DNA of 10,102 bases, from contig SKHL01000007.1 of NCBI GenBank assembly GCA_007116995.1, forward strand, positions 1 to 10,102, written 5' to 3'. The translations under genes were made by a program, and so were the position numbers. This stretch comes from Limnochordia bacterium (lineage in GTDB: Bacteria > Bacillota > Limnochordia > Darwinibacteriales > DTU012). Shown piece by piece: positions 1 through 5,639 of this stretch. Every line of letters starts with the position of its first letter. Position 1 is the first letter of the stretch. A model generated the notes under the pieces. It ran no database searches. It worked only from the letters and a program-made list of their open reading frames with translations, and had not been told where the DNA came from.

Positions 1-196
1 ACCTAAAATTAATCAGCCCGTCTTGCTAATCTGGGGTGAAAACGATAGTTGGGTACCCGTATCAGAAGGACAACGCATGTCCGAAGATATTCCCCAGTCT
101 AAGCTAATTGTGATACCAGACAGTGGACATTGTCCAATGGAAACACATCCCCAACTATTTAACAAATATTTGCTAGAGTTTCTTGAACCAGTATAA
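1..196 (+). CDS. Alpha/beta hydrolase, C-terminal fragment (5' end outside window)
   Basis: The frame is open from the window edge (codons start at base 2) to a TAA at 194-196, giving the last 64 residues of a protein whose start lies upstream. The fragment reads PVLLIWGENDSWVPV, then a helix region, then LIVIPDSGHCPMETHP and a closing helix ending FLEPV. This is the usual end of an alpha/beta-hydrolase fold: the Asp in WGENDSWVP is the expected catalytic acid and the His in DSGHCP is the expected catalytic base. The nucleophile-containing part is not in the window, so the substrate and exact class (esterase, lipase, haloalkane dehalogenase-like and others) cannot be told. The gene converges on the oxidoreductase at 362-1519, with a hairpin between them. 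Confidence 0.85.
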   Translation, partial: PKINQPVLLIWGENDSWVPVSEGQRMSEDIPQSKLIVIPDSGHCPMETHPQLFNKYLLEFLEPV

Positions 197-208
197 TGCC
201 TCTGCTTA

Positions 209-240
209 GATAGCCTCTGGCTCAGCATCCAAAGGCTATC
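209..240. terminator. Hairpin between convergent genes, possible bidirectional terminator
   Basis: GATAGCCT-C-TGG (209-220), an 8-base loop (221-228) and CCA-A-AGGCTATC (229-240) form an 11-bp stem with one C/A mismatch, 12 bases after the hydrolase stop. It sits between two convergent genes, where a shared terminator is expected. There is no run of T on either side in either orientation, so intrinsic termination is plausible but not shown. Confidence 0.45.
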
Positions 241-361
241 AAAACAACTATCAGTCACGATGACCATTCTGACGCTCTGTGCGGACATAGGGTCCAGCAA
301 AATTACCCACTGTAAATCCTGGACTGTTACTTAACCCTGTTTCCGAACGGGATCACTTGGT

Positions 362-1519
362 TTATAACCAGCAGTTTAGCCAGTATTTCTCAAATGCAAT
401 CTTTGTCCAATACGCTATTCTAGTTGAACGAAGCAAGGCAACGCGAGGATACGGTCTTGCATAATACTTTACTGAAGCAACTCGCCCGCTCCCGAATCCT
501 GTAGCCATGACCACTCCTGCTGCTTTGCCAGTATATCGAAAGTCCGGTGATTTCTTGGCAATTACAGATGCGATATTTCTCGCTACTACTTCGGCCTGAT
601 AATGGGTAAACACCCCTGCTTTAGGCCCCCATGCTTGCGTTATTGGAAGCTTTATTCCAGTGGCATCTCCCACAGCGTACACACACTTTGCTCTCGTGGC
701 CATGGTATGGGGATCAACCTCGATCCACCCACTATCATCTACCAGATTTGAATTGCATAGTACCGATGGTCCCCAGTGCGATGGGATCCCGATAAACAGA
801 TCGCCAGGAATAGATATCCCTCCATCGAGCATCAAGTGCCTTTTTACCGGGTCAAGCGAAAGAACCTTCGCCTGTGTAAGTACTCGAATCTGACGTTGCT
901 CTAACATTCGCCGTAAGCTCTCCCCTACTTTCGGGCCAGCCAGCGGTAGGAGTGATGGTTCTGGAGTTACTAGCGTTAATGTGACTTGCTGCCTGAGACC
1001 TCGTTCACGAAAAAAGGCATCAATGAGAAATATGATTTCATATGGTGCTATTACACCCGTATAGGGCAGATTAGAGATAAAAAGGACAATATTGCCACCG
1101 GTAAAATACCACAATTCATGGCGCAAACGACAGACTCCTTCAAAACTATAGGGATTATAGGCCACCGCCTCCTGTCCAGGCACGGATTCTAGATGATGCT
1201 CTGCCCCTAGAGAGATCACTAAATAATCAAATCCCAGCATTCCTGCGCTGGTCTCAACCAAATGTTGCTCGGGATACACCTGGATAACATCCGCCTTACG
1301 AAATTCAATTCCTTTCCGCTGCACTGCTTCTAGTCTCCTAACCACCTGTGCAGGTCGACGTTGATTTACCATTAAGAAAGGATAGCTTGCCTGAAAGTAA
1401 TGATAGTCATTCCTATCCACGATAATAACTTGGTGTTTTTTCTTCAAAGTCTTACGCAAAACATTGCCAGCTACAACTCCACCTGTACCGCCTCCTAGTA
1501 TTAGTACAGTCTTACCCAA
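362..1519 (-). CDS. FAD-dependent pyridine nucleotide-disulfide-family oxidoreductase, SQR/NDH-2-like
   Basis: Predicted 385-aa flavoprotein. The N-terminal MGKTVLILGGGTGG is the FAD-binding Rossmann motif, followed by an acidic residue in IIVDRNDYHYF. A middle strand reads LTLVTPEP, and near the C-terminus YAVGDATGIKLP is the second FAD-contacting GD motif. The order and the C-terminal FEKYWL tail resemble the sulfide:quinone oxidoreductase / flavocytochrome c sulfide dehydrogenase / NDH-2 group. Cysteines are at about 130, 255, 279 and 383. By eye, none falls where SQR has its two active-site cysteines: LPYTGVIAPYE and AAGVVMATGFG occupy those places. Sulfide oxidation is therefore doubtful; a quinone-linked or other dehydrogenase is possible. 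The start is the TTG at 1519-1517, with GGGGGG (1533-1528) 8 bases upstream and the FAD motif at once after it. An in-frame TTG at 1552 would add 11 untypical residues. The TAA stop is at 364-362. Family call firm, substrate unknown. Confidence 0.85.
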   Translation of the reverse strand: MGKTVLILGGGTGGVVAGNVLRKTLKKKHQVIIVDRNDYHYFQASYPFLMVNQRRPAQVVRRLEAVQRKGIEFRKADVIQVYPEQHLVETSAGMLGFDYLVISLGAEHHLESVPGQEAVAYNPYSFEGVCRLRHELWYFTGGNIVLFISNLPYTGVIAPYEIIFLIDAFFRERGLRQQVTLTLVTPEPSLLPLAGPKVGESLRRMLEQRQIRVLTQAKVLSLDPVKRHLMLDGGISIPGDLFIGIPSHWGPSVLCNSNLVDDSGWIEVDPHTMATRAKCVYAVGDATGIKLPITQAWGPKAGVFTHYQAEVVARNIASVIAKKSPDFRYTGKAAGVVMATGFGSGRVASVKYYARPYPRVALLRSTRIAYWTKIAFEKYWLNCWL

Positions 1520-1564
1520 TTGTCCATCCCCCCAGTCAATAATGACAATCAATCAATCCATCTA

Positions 1565-1594
1565 ATTATGCCCAATTAAGCAGATGATTTTCAG
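1565..1594 (-). promoter_or_regulatory. Candidate sigma-A promoter for the oxidoreductase
   Basis: Reading leftward, CTGAAA (1594-1589), an 18-base spacer and CATAAT (1570-1565) match the -35/-10 consensus at 4/6 and 5/6 positions. Transcription would start near 1558, about 40 bases before the TTG start. Assigned by consensus and position only. Confidence 0.35.
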
Positions 1595-1632
1595 ATTAAT
1601 TTGAGTGAAGTACATCACCACCATACTAGGAT

Positions 1633-1746
1633 CTACAAACTAACTACAGGTTGACCATCCATAAGCTGCACAGACATGATACCCGTTTCATGACTAAAGT
1701 GGGTTAGACTAGCATGCTGAGCATAGCGACTTATTTTTAGTTTCAC
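1633..1746 (-). CDS. Possible 37-aa small ORF or gene relic
   Basis: From GTG (1746-1744) to TAG (1635-1633) the leftward strand encodes a 37-residue peptide starting MKLKISRYAQHASLTHF and ending MDGQPVVSL. The composition looks protein-like, with three His in the first half and a hydrophobic C-terminus. However, there is no SD upstream, the frame stays open upstream through the terminator at 1766-1798, and the length is within what chance allows. It lies in the leader region before the oxidoreductase. I do not recognise it. It may be a small protein, the tail of a lost gene, or nothing. Confidence 0.2.
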   Translation of the reverse strand: MKLKISRYAQHASLTHFSHETGIMSVQLMDGQPVVSL

Positions 1747-1758
1747 ACATGTATGTGT
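1745..1758. repeat. Short perfect palindrome ACACAT-GT-ATGTGT
   Basis: A 6-bp perfect inverted repeat with a 2-base centre lies just downstream of the terminator at 1766-1798 and upstream of the oxidoreductase. It has the size of a dimeric repressor site, but nothing links it to a regulator. Confidence 0.3.
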
Positions 1759-1765
1759 TTGGGTA

Positions 1766-1798
1766 CAACAAAATAAGCCCCTGGTAACTAAGGGGCTT
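1766..1798 (-). terminator. Rho-independent terminator of the leftward 78-aa gene
   Basis: On the minus strand AAGCCCCT (1798-1791), an 8-base loop and AGGGGCTT (1782-1775) form a perfect 8-bp GC-rich stem followed by ATTTTGTTG (1774-1766). It lies about 50 bases after the stop of the 78-aa gene and separates that block from the oxidoreductase. Confidence 0.8.
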
Positions 1799-1849
1799 GA
1801 CCTAAATAAGCTATTATATAATTCGTTACTGCTCTGCCTTCTATCTGGA

Positions 1850-2086
1850 TCATTTTGAATGCTCTAATCCGTCAGAAAACCCAGTGAAGTATCTGAGACT
1901 AACGATAGTCGGATCCTCACATGCAAACATCTCTTGTAGCTCAAAATAGAGCTCGGCTTGTTCACCACTGAGCCGTCTTATATCAGGAATTTCTCCTCTT
2001 TTCATCTTCTTAGAGGTTTTGCGGTCAGCCGATTTGACTACACCGTGACTATCCCATGCCATAGTAGTTCGTTCTCTGTTAAACAC
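1850..2086 (-). CDS. Hypothetical 78-aa protein
   Basis: A charged, soluble protein of unknown function. The N-terminal third is basic (KSADRKTSKKMKRGE). The rest contains an acidic helix-like stretch (LSGEQAELYFELQEMF) and the C-terminus LRYFTGFSDGLEHSK. No membrane segment, signal peptide or familiar motif is visible. The start is the GTG at 2086-2084 because a near-perfect SD, GGGGGAGGT (2101-2093), lies 6 bases upstream. A longer frame from a GTG at 2149 would read through this SD and has none of its own. A candidate promoter (2192-2220) and the terminator at 1766-1798 suggest a single-gene transcript, separate from the kinase upstream. A real gene is likely from the ribosome site and terminator; I cannot propose a role. 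Confidence 0.7.
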   Translation of the reverse strand: MFNRERTTMAWDSHGVVKSADRKTSKKMKRGEIPDIRRLSGEQAELYFELQEMFACEDPTIVSLRYFTGFSDGLEHSK

Positions 2087-2092
2087 TAGAAC

Positions 2093-2101
2093 ACCTCCCC
2101 C
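2093..2101 (-). promoter_or_regulatory. Ribosome binding site deciding the GTG start of the 78-aa gene
   Basis: GGGGGAGGT on the minus strand, 6 bases before the GTG at 2086. It is the best SD in the leftward block and lies inside the longer frame that starts at 2149, so it argues against that longer start. Confidence 0.75.
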
Positions 2102-2176
2102 TAAATTTTCAACAAAATGTATAATTATTCTGACAACTAAATAGCTCACTAAATATGTGACGAGAAGCGCAAACTC

Positions 2177-2196
2177 ATAAATAAAAATTTATTTAT
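2177..2196. repeat. AT-only 9-bp inverted repeat overlapping a -10 box
   Basis: ATAAATAAA-AA-TTTATTTAT is a perfect 9-bp palindrome with a 2-base centre. It overlaps the -10 box and the predicted start point of the candidate promoter at 2192-2220. It could be an operator for the 78-aa gene, or only AT-rich promoter DNA. Confidence 0.4.
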
Positions 2197-2220
2197 ATTT
2201 ATACCCTTACTGTATCACAA
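2192..2220 (-). promoter_or_regulatory. Candidate sigma-A promoter for the 78-aa gene
   Basis: Reading leftward, TTGTGA (2220-2215), exactly 17 bases, and TATAAA (2197-2192) match at 4/6 and 5/6. The start point would be near 2185, giving a leader of about 100 bases before the GTG at 2086. Confidence 0.55.
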
Positions 2221-2310
2221 AGCCGCCATTTTGCCAAATCTCAGATAGACCGATATAAGGTAAATTCTAGCCGTATGAGGGCAATTAACATAAATAAGAA
2301 AATTAAGCTT

Positions 2311-3162
2311 TTATTTACTGTGCTGGATACCCAAAAAGATGTTTTTCCATAAAACTAACGAAAACGTGGTTGCATTATCCCCGCTTTCTACTAACAACTC
2401 AGCTCCTAGCTCTTGTGCTATGTCTTGACAGATAGCTAAGCCATACCCTCGTCCTTCACCTTTTGTGGAAAAACCGGCTCTAATATTGGATAATGCCGTA
2501 GCTGATAAGGAAACCCCGCTGTTCCCCACAGAGAGAAACTGTCTATCTTCGGTATCACACCAGATTACCTCTATCCAGGCATCTGACTGGTTGTGCACTG
2601 CGTCAATCGCGTTATCTAATAAATTCCCGATAAGCTTCGGCATTAGTCTACGTTGATGAATATCCTGAGGCAGTGGCGCAGTAATATGCTCTTTAAACCG
2701 AATTCCTAGGGATTCCGCTACTTTACGTTTATTCCTGGCAACAGTATACCAAGCATCGGCTGGAACCGATGAGTAATTGTATTTATCGGATAAACTTGCC
2801 GCCAGCATCTGTAAACAGTTAGCTGCTTGATCAATTTCATCTAGTTGTATATAGCTTAAGGCCAGGGTCAGATCATTAATTACATCATGACGTTGTTCTC
2901 TAAGAAGGTCGATAGTCTCTTGTTTGCTTGTTATCTGATCACGTGATCGCTGCTGTAGCTTTACAACCAGGGATCCTAAAATTAGTGCAGCTATACTAAA
3001 GAGCACTCGGCTGATACTACACTTCTCAAATGGAACGACTAAATACATGCTAAAATAGAAAGACATAGCAATAATAACCAAAACAAGCCCGCCTAGACAA
3101 GGATATAGTATCCCCTCATCAATAAAGGAACGCTTTATTTTTATAATAGTTTGCCTGATCAT
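2311..3162 (-). CDS. Membrane sensor histidine kinase, Spo0B/CitA/AgrC-like class, orphan
   Basis: Predicted 283-aa kinase that would autophosphorylate a histidine and pass the phosphate to a response regulator. Two hydrophobic segments (about residues 18-43 and 49-68) anchor it, with almost no extracellular sensor loop. A helical stretch then leads to the H-box LLREQRHDVINDL; His92 followed by Asp is typical of Spo0B-like and CitA/AgrC-type kinases. The ATPase domain is complete: N-box NLLDNAID (about 180-187), G1 region SVGNSG (about 212-217) and G2 box GFSTKGEGRGYGLAI (about 230-244). The start is the ATG at 3162, placed 6 bases after GGAGGGG; an in-frame TTG at 3177 overlaps that SD and is unlikely. 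The 93-aa unknown gene ends 37 bases upstream and is probably co-transcribed. No response regulator is in view, so the signal and target are unknown. A role in sporulation phosphorelay is a guess from the H-box class only. Confidence 0.88.
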   Translation of the reverse strand: MIRQTIIKIKRSFIDEGILYPCLGGLVLVIIAMSFYFSMYLVVPFEKCSISRVLFSIAALILGSLVVKLQQRSRDQITSKQETIDLLREQRHDVINDLTLALSYIQLDEIDQAANCLQMLAASLSDKYNYSSVPADAWYTVARNKRKVAESLGIRFKEHITAPLPQDIHQRRLMPKLIGNLLDNAIDAVHNQSDAWIEVIWCDTEDRQFLSVGNSGVSLSATALSNIRAGFSTKGEGRGYGLAICQDIAQELGAELLVESGDNATTFSLVLWKNIFLGIQHSK

Positions 3163-3168
3163 TAGCCA

Positions 3169-3175
3169 CCCCTCC
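3169..3175 (-). promoter_or_regulatory. Ribosome binding site deciding the kinase start
   Basis: GGAGGGG (3175-3169) lies 6 bases before the ATG at 3162. The longer frame would start at a TTG whose second codon is part of this SD, so the ATG is preferred. Confidence 0.7.
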
Positions 3176-3199
3176 AAGCATAGACTGTTCCGTTACTTA

Positions 3200-3481
3200 C
3201 TAAAAAGGAAATTGCTTATCTCGTATCGAAGAGTCAGACTCATCTTCTAGAACCTTTTCCCGGTATTGCTTAATAGTCCTTCGCTTGAATCTTGGACTTG
3301 TAATCATGGCCACAAGTGACCCGAACGGCACATGCTTAGCCACTAGACAATCTATTTGGAAATCTGACATAGAGTCAACATTTATACAGGCATCCTGCTG
3401 TGTTTGCTGTTTGCCACGGATTACTTGTCCCACCCATCTCACTATCTCCCAGATTATCAATAGTTCTGCTCCCATCACCAT
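3200..3481 (-). CDS. Hypothetical 93-aa protein upstream of the kinase
   Basis: Unrecognised small protein. The N-terminus (about residues 4-22, GAELLIIWEIVRWVGQVIRG) is hydrophobic with charged residues mixed in, fitting an amphipathic or membrane-associated helix. The middle is polar with two Cys (32 and 45) and ends in a basic patch (SPRFKRRTIKQYREK) and an acidic tail. No AgrD-like or other known signal-peptide pattern is seen. The ATG at 3481 has only a weak SD (GGATG about 15 bases upstream), and an in-frame ATG at 3475 is possible. It precedes the histidine kinase by 37 bases on the same strand, so it may be an accessory or signal protein for it. That link rests on position alone. Confidence 0.55.
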   Translation of the reverse strand: MVMGAELLIIWEIVRWVGQVIRGKQQTQQDACINVDSMSDFQIDCLVAKHVPFGSLVAMITSPRFKRRTIKQYREKVLEDESDSSIRDKQFPF

Positions 3482-3509
3482 TATTTATCTCTACACATCC
3501 TTTATATCC

Positions 3510-3515
3510 ATTATA
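3510..3515 (-). promoter_or_regulatory. TATAAT -10-like box before the 93-aa gene and kinase
   Basis: A perfect TATAAT lies on the minus strand about 28 bases before the ATG at 3481. No convincing -35 is found 16-18 bases further upstream, so this is a weak promoter call. Confidence 0.3.
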
Positions 3516-3633
3516 AACGGGCTGTCTTACAAGAATCTTTCAAGCAATGCATTTACAGTCTAATATTCTCGAAATTTAAGTATGGACAATTCTTAATAAC
3601 CCTAACCTACCTTCGTAGATCAAGGTAATAGCT

Positions 3634-3676
3634 CGCTAGGGTATCAAACTGATTTCAGCAATTTGATACCCTAGCG
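3634..3676. repeat. Perfect 15-bp inverted repeat, not a terminator
   Basis: CGCTAGGGTATCAAA (3634-3648) and its exact reverse complement (3662-3676) flank a 13-base centre that itself holds a small CTGA/TCAG hairpin. It is followed by AAAAAAG on the plus strand and has no U-run on the downstream side in either orientation, so it does not fit an intrinsic terminator. It could be a large operator, the left hairpin of a small mobile element, or a MITE-like repeat. Whether it recurs in the genome would decide. Confidence 0.65.
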
Positions 3677-3745
3677 AAAAAAGAAGGATTACTGATCCTT
3701 TTATTGAATATATCAACTAAAGACCACAGTTAGACCTTAATTCTG

Positions 3746-3753
3746 AAAGGAGG
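3746..3753 (+). promoter_or_regulatory. Displaced Shine-Dalgarno AAAGGAGG upstream of the sulfatase
   Basis: A perfect SD core lies 57 bases before the sulfatase ATG (3811), too far for direct use. Between them sits the IS605-like hairpin; folding it would bring the SD to about 16 bases from the ATG. In competition, GGAGGAA (3749-3755, overlapping the SD) can pair perfectly with TTCCTCC (3762-3768) and hide it. No other SD lies near the ATG. Confidence 0.4.
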
Positions 3754-3800
3754 AAGGCGGTTTCCTCCCCACAGCTAGAAGCTGGGGATATCCACCGCTA
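3746..3800 (+). mobile_element. IS200/IS605-type right-end hairpin remnant (transposase absent)
   Basis: The block has an outer stem GCGGT (3757-3761) / ACCGC (3794-3798) enclosing TTCCTCCCC, an inner stem CAGC-TAGAA-GCTG with flanking CCC/GGG pairs, and a closing ATATCC. This order (GGCGGTTTCCTCCCC, a short palindrome, GGGGATATCCACCGC) is the pattern I know from right ends of IS200/IS605/TnpB elements, where it also forms the 3' part of the omega-RNA scaffold. No TnpA or TnpB frame lies upstream, so this would be a solo end or a non-autonomous derivative. The identification is by pattern memory, not by alignment. Confidence 0.55.
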
Positions 3801-3810
3801 ATAAAATCTG

Positions 3811-5325
3811 ATGAAACGAAAACCAAACATTTTGCACCTTTTCGTAGACCAACAACGTTTTGACACAATTAGAGCTCTAGGCAATTCAATCATTAAGACA
3901 CCGAACCTAGATCGTCTCTGCCGAGAGGGGGTCGCCTTTACCAATGGATATTCTCCTTCACCTGTATGTGTCTCAGCCCGTTGTTCCATGATTATGGGAC
4001 AATATCCAATGAATACAGGTTGCATGGAAAATTCGCGCATGCCCACCGATGAACGACAGACGTTTATGGACGCCCTGACCTTAGCTGGCTACCGCACACA
4101 CGGTATTGGCAAGTGTCACTTTACACCAGACTCCCATGCGCTTCGAGGCTTTCAGAGCCGAGAACGCCAAGAAGAAAATGGTGCACACTCATTAGAGGGA
4201 GAAGATTATCTCATCTACTTAAAAAACAAGGGCTATGATCATCTTTGTGAGCCCATGGGTGTTCGGGGAGAAATGTACTACATTCCACAACCTTCTCAGC
4301 TGCCGCCTGAGGATCATCCCACCCAATGGATCGCCGATCGTTCCATTGCGTTTATTGAACAAGAATCTAAAACCCAACAGCCTTGGTATCTTTTTTCTAG
4401 TTTCATCCATCCTCATCCCCCGTTTGCGCCGCCAAATCCATGGCATAAGCTCTACCGAGCGCCATTGATGCCCCTGCCTAATGTACCGGCCGATGTTGAA
4501 TCGCTGCAAACATACGTGAATCGGTTTCAGAATCGATACAAATACCGAGATCAAGGGTTAGATACTAATTTGTTGCGCTGTATGAAGGCCTACTATTATG
4601 CATGTATTTCCTTTGTGGATTATCAGATAGGTCGAATACTCGATGGCTTAGAGACCGCTGGCCAATTAGATAATACCTTGATTCTATTTACCACAGATCA
4701 TGGTGAGCATTTAGGGGATTATAATTGTTTTGGAAAACGCAGTATGCATGATTCGTGTGCTAGAATTCCGTTTATTGTTAGACAGCCGGGACAGTTTGAG
4801 GGTGGCATTCAATGTGATACACCTGTGAGCTTAGTGGACATTGCTCCTACATTCTTACAGACAGCTGGTGCTAAAATAGACAGCCATAGCTTAGATGGGG
4901 TTGATTTGGCACAGTTGTTAACCGGGAACGTATCGCGGGATCACGTATTTGCTCAGCTAGCACCAGGGAGAATATCAGAAGTAGGGTATGCCGCGACATC
5001 GACATATATGGCAGTCAGTCGTGAGTGGAAGTATTTCTATAGCGCACCCGATAATCAAGAGTATTTGTTCGATAAAATACACGATCCTCAGGAAACCCGT
5101 AACAAAGCCGGACTAAGCCTATGCCAAAAACCTCTAAAACAGATTAGAGGGTCATTAATGGCATACCTAAGAGAAACTGGCACAGTAGACGGTTTAAATG
5201 GAGATGCCTGGAAGGAACTTCCTAAATTACATGTACCTACCGATCCCGATGCGGGTTTGTTGATTCAAGATGGGTATACGCCTTGGGTGGATACGAATAT
5301 CCCCGGTTATTCCGACGAGGCATAG
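3811..5325 (+). CDS. Type I sulfatase family hydrolase (alkaline phosphatase superfamily)
   Basis: Predicted 504-aa enzyme that would cleave a sulfate ester (or, in some relatives, a phosphonate or phosphate ester). KPNILHLFVDQQRFDT gives the first metal ligands (Asp13 and a Gln). SPVCVSARCSMIMGQYP holds the formylglycine Cys53. The consensus is C-x-(P/A)-x-R, but here Ser55 stands in the third position (CVSAR). GIGKCHF (Lys101, His103), the His residues in FIHPHPPF (about 199-203), FTTDHGEH (Asp296, His297) and FGKRSMHD (Lys309) are the other expected catalytic or metal residues. No signal peptide, so it is cytoplasmic. The length fits the family. Only ATG 3811 can start it: a TAA lies three codons upstream, yet there is no nearby SD. 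It is a single gene with a terminator behind it. No maturase (anSME or FGE), transporter or glycosidase is in the window, so the substrate is unknown. Confidence 0.9.
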   Translation: MKRKPNILHLFVDQQRFDTIRALGNSIIKTPNLDRLCREGVAFTNGYSPSPVCVSARCSMIMGQYPMNTGCMENSRMPTDERQTFMDALTLAGYRTHGIGKCHFTPDSHALRGFQSRERQEENGAHSLEGEDYLIYLKNKGYDHLCEPMGVRGEMYYIPQPSQLPPEDHPTQWIADRSIAFIEQESKTQQPWYLFSSFIHPHPPFAPPNPWHKLYRAPLMPLPNVPADVESLQTYVNRFQNRYKYRDQGLDTNLLRCMKAYYYACISFVDYQIGRILDGLETAGQLDNTLILFTTDHGEHLGDYNCFGKRSMHDSCARIPFIVRQPGQFEGGIQCDTPVSLVDIAPTFLQTAGAKIDSHSLDGVDLAQLLTGNVSRDHVFAQLAPGRISEVGYAATSTYMAVSREWKYFYSAPDNQEYLFDKIHDPQETRNKAGLSLCQKPLKQIRGSLMAYLRETGTVDGLNGDAWKELPKLHVPTDPDAGLLIQDGYTPWVDTNIPGYSDEA

Positions 5326-5362
5326 TAAGAACATATTGATCTTCTTTAACGTAAAGATGACT

Positions 5363-5405
5363 AAAACAAGAGTAGAGCGTAAGGCCTCTGCTCTTGTTTT
5401 TGCTT
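5363..5405 (+). terminator. Strong Rho-independent terminator of the sulfatase
   Basis: AAAACAAGAGTAGAG (5363-5377), an 8-base loop and CTCTGCTCTTGTTTT (5386-5400) form a 15-bp stem with a single G-U pair, ending in a run of T. It lies about 38 bases after the sulfatase stop and isolates that gene from carAB. Confidence 0.9.
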
Positions 5406-5536
5406 TCTCTTGGAAAATAGCTTTGGCTGAAGGAGCAAGCTTTGAAAACTTGACCCTTCCGACGTATGCTACCTGTGTCCTTCTTCTGCGATTCATCTAA
5501 GTGTAGATGTATACCAGTATAATCTCGTAATATCTA

Positions 5537-5565
5537 TTTACTTGAGCTCATCTAACCAGTATATT
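5537..5565 (+). promoter_or_regulatory. Candidate sigma-A promoter for carAB
   Basis: TTTACT (5537-5542), exactly 17 bases, and TATATT (5560-5565) match the consensus at 4/6 and 5/6. The start point would be near 5572, giving a leader of about 75 bases. A TATAAT at 5518-5523 is an alternative -10 but lacks a -35. Confidence 0.5.
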
Positions 5566-5631
5566 TAAGGAAGCACAAATTAACCTTAGGAAGCGAAATG
5601 CTGCTTTGAACATTAGAGGCAGGTTAGTGGC

Positions 5632-5639
5632 AAAGGGGG
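5632..5639 (+). promoter_or_regulatory. Ribosome binding site of carA, pointing to an ATA start
   Basis: AAAGGGGG ends 7 bases before the ATA at 5647, a normal SD distance. No ATG, GTG or TTG in the carA frame follows until 5731, so this site marks ATA as the likely initiation codon. Confidence 0.65.

Larger units (their letters stand above)
3482..3810. other. Gene-free divergent region rich in secondary structure
   Basis: This 329-base stretch separates the leftward kinase block from the rightward sulfatase. It holds a -10-like box (3510-3515), a 6-bp hairpin (TACCTT 3608-3613 / AAGGTA 3622-3627), a perfect 15-bp inverted repeat (3634-3676), a weak hairpin around AAGGAT/ATCCTT (about 3684-3700), and the IS200/IS605-like block (3746-3798). 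No convincing protein frame and no clear sigma-A promoter for the sulfatase were found. Confidence 0.7.

Noticed and set aside
13..300. Minus-strand 95-aa ORF at the window start
   Set aside because: It overlaps the clear hydrolase C-terminus and the hairpin at 209-240 and has no family features.
660..1192. Plus-strand ORFs within the oxidoreductase
   Set aside because: They are antisense to conserved flavoprotein motifs and have no ribosome sites.
2311..3481. Agr-type quorum-sensing locus
   Set aside because: The 93-aa protein has no AgrD-like propeptide pattern, and no AgrB-like multi-pass protease or AgrA-type regulator is present.
3285..3563. Plus-strand 92-aa ORF
   Set aside because: It lies opposite the 93-aa minus-strand gene, has no SD and shows composition typical of an antisense shadow.
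3634..3676. Perfect inverted repeat as a transcription terminator
   Set aside because: The A-run follows the stem on the plus strand, so there is no U-run after the stem in either direction.
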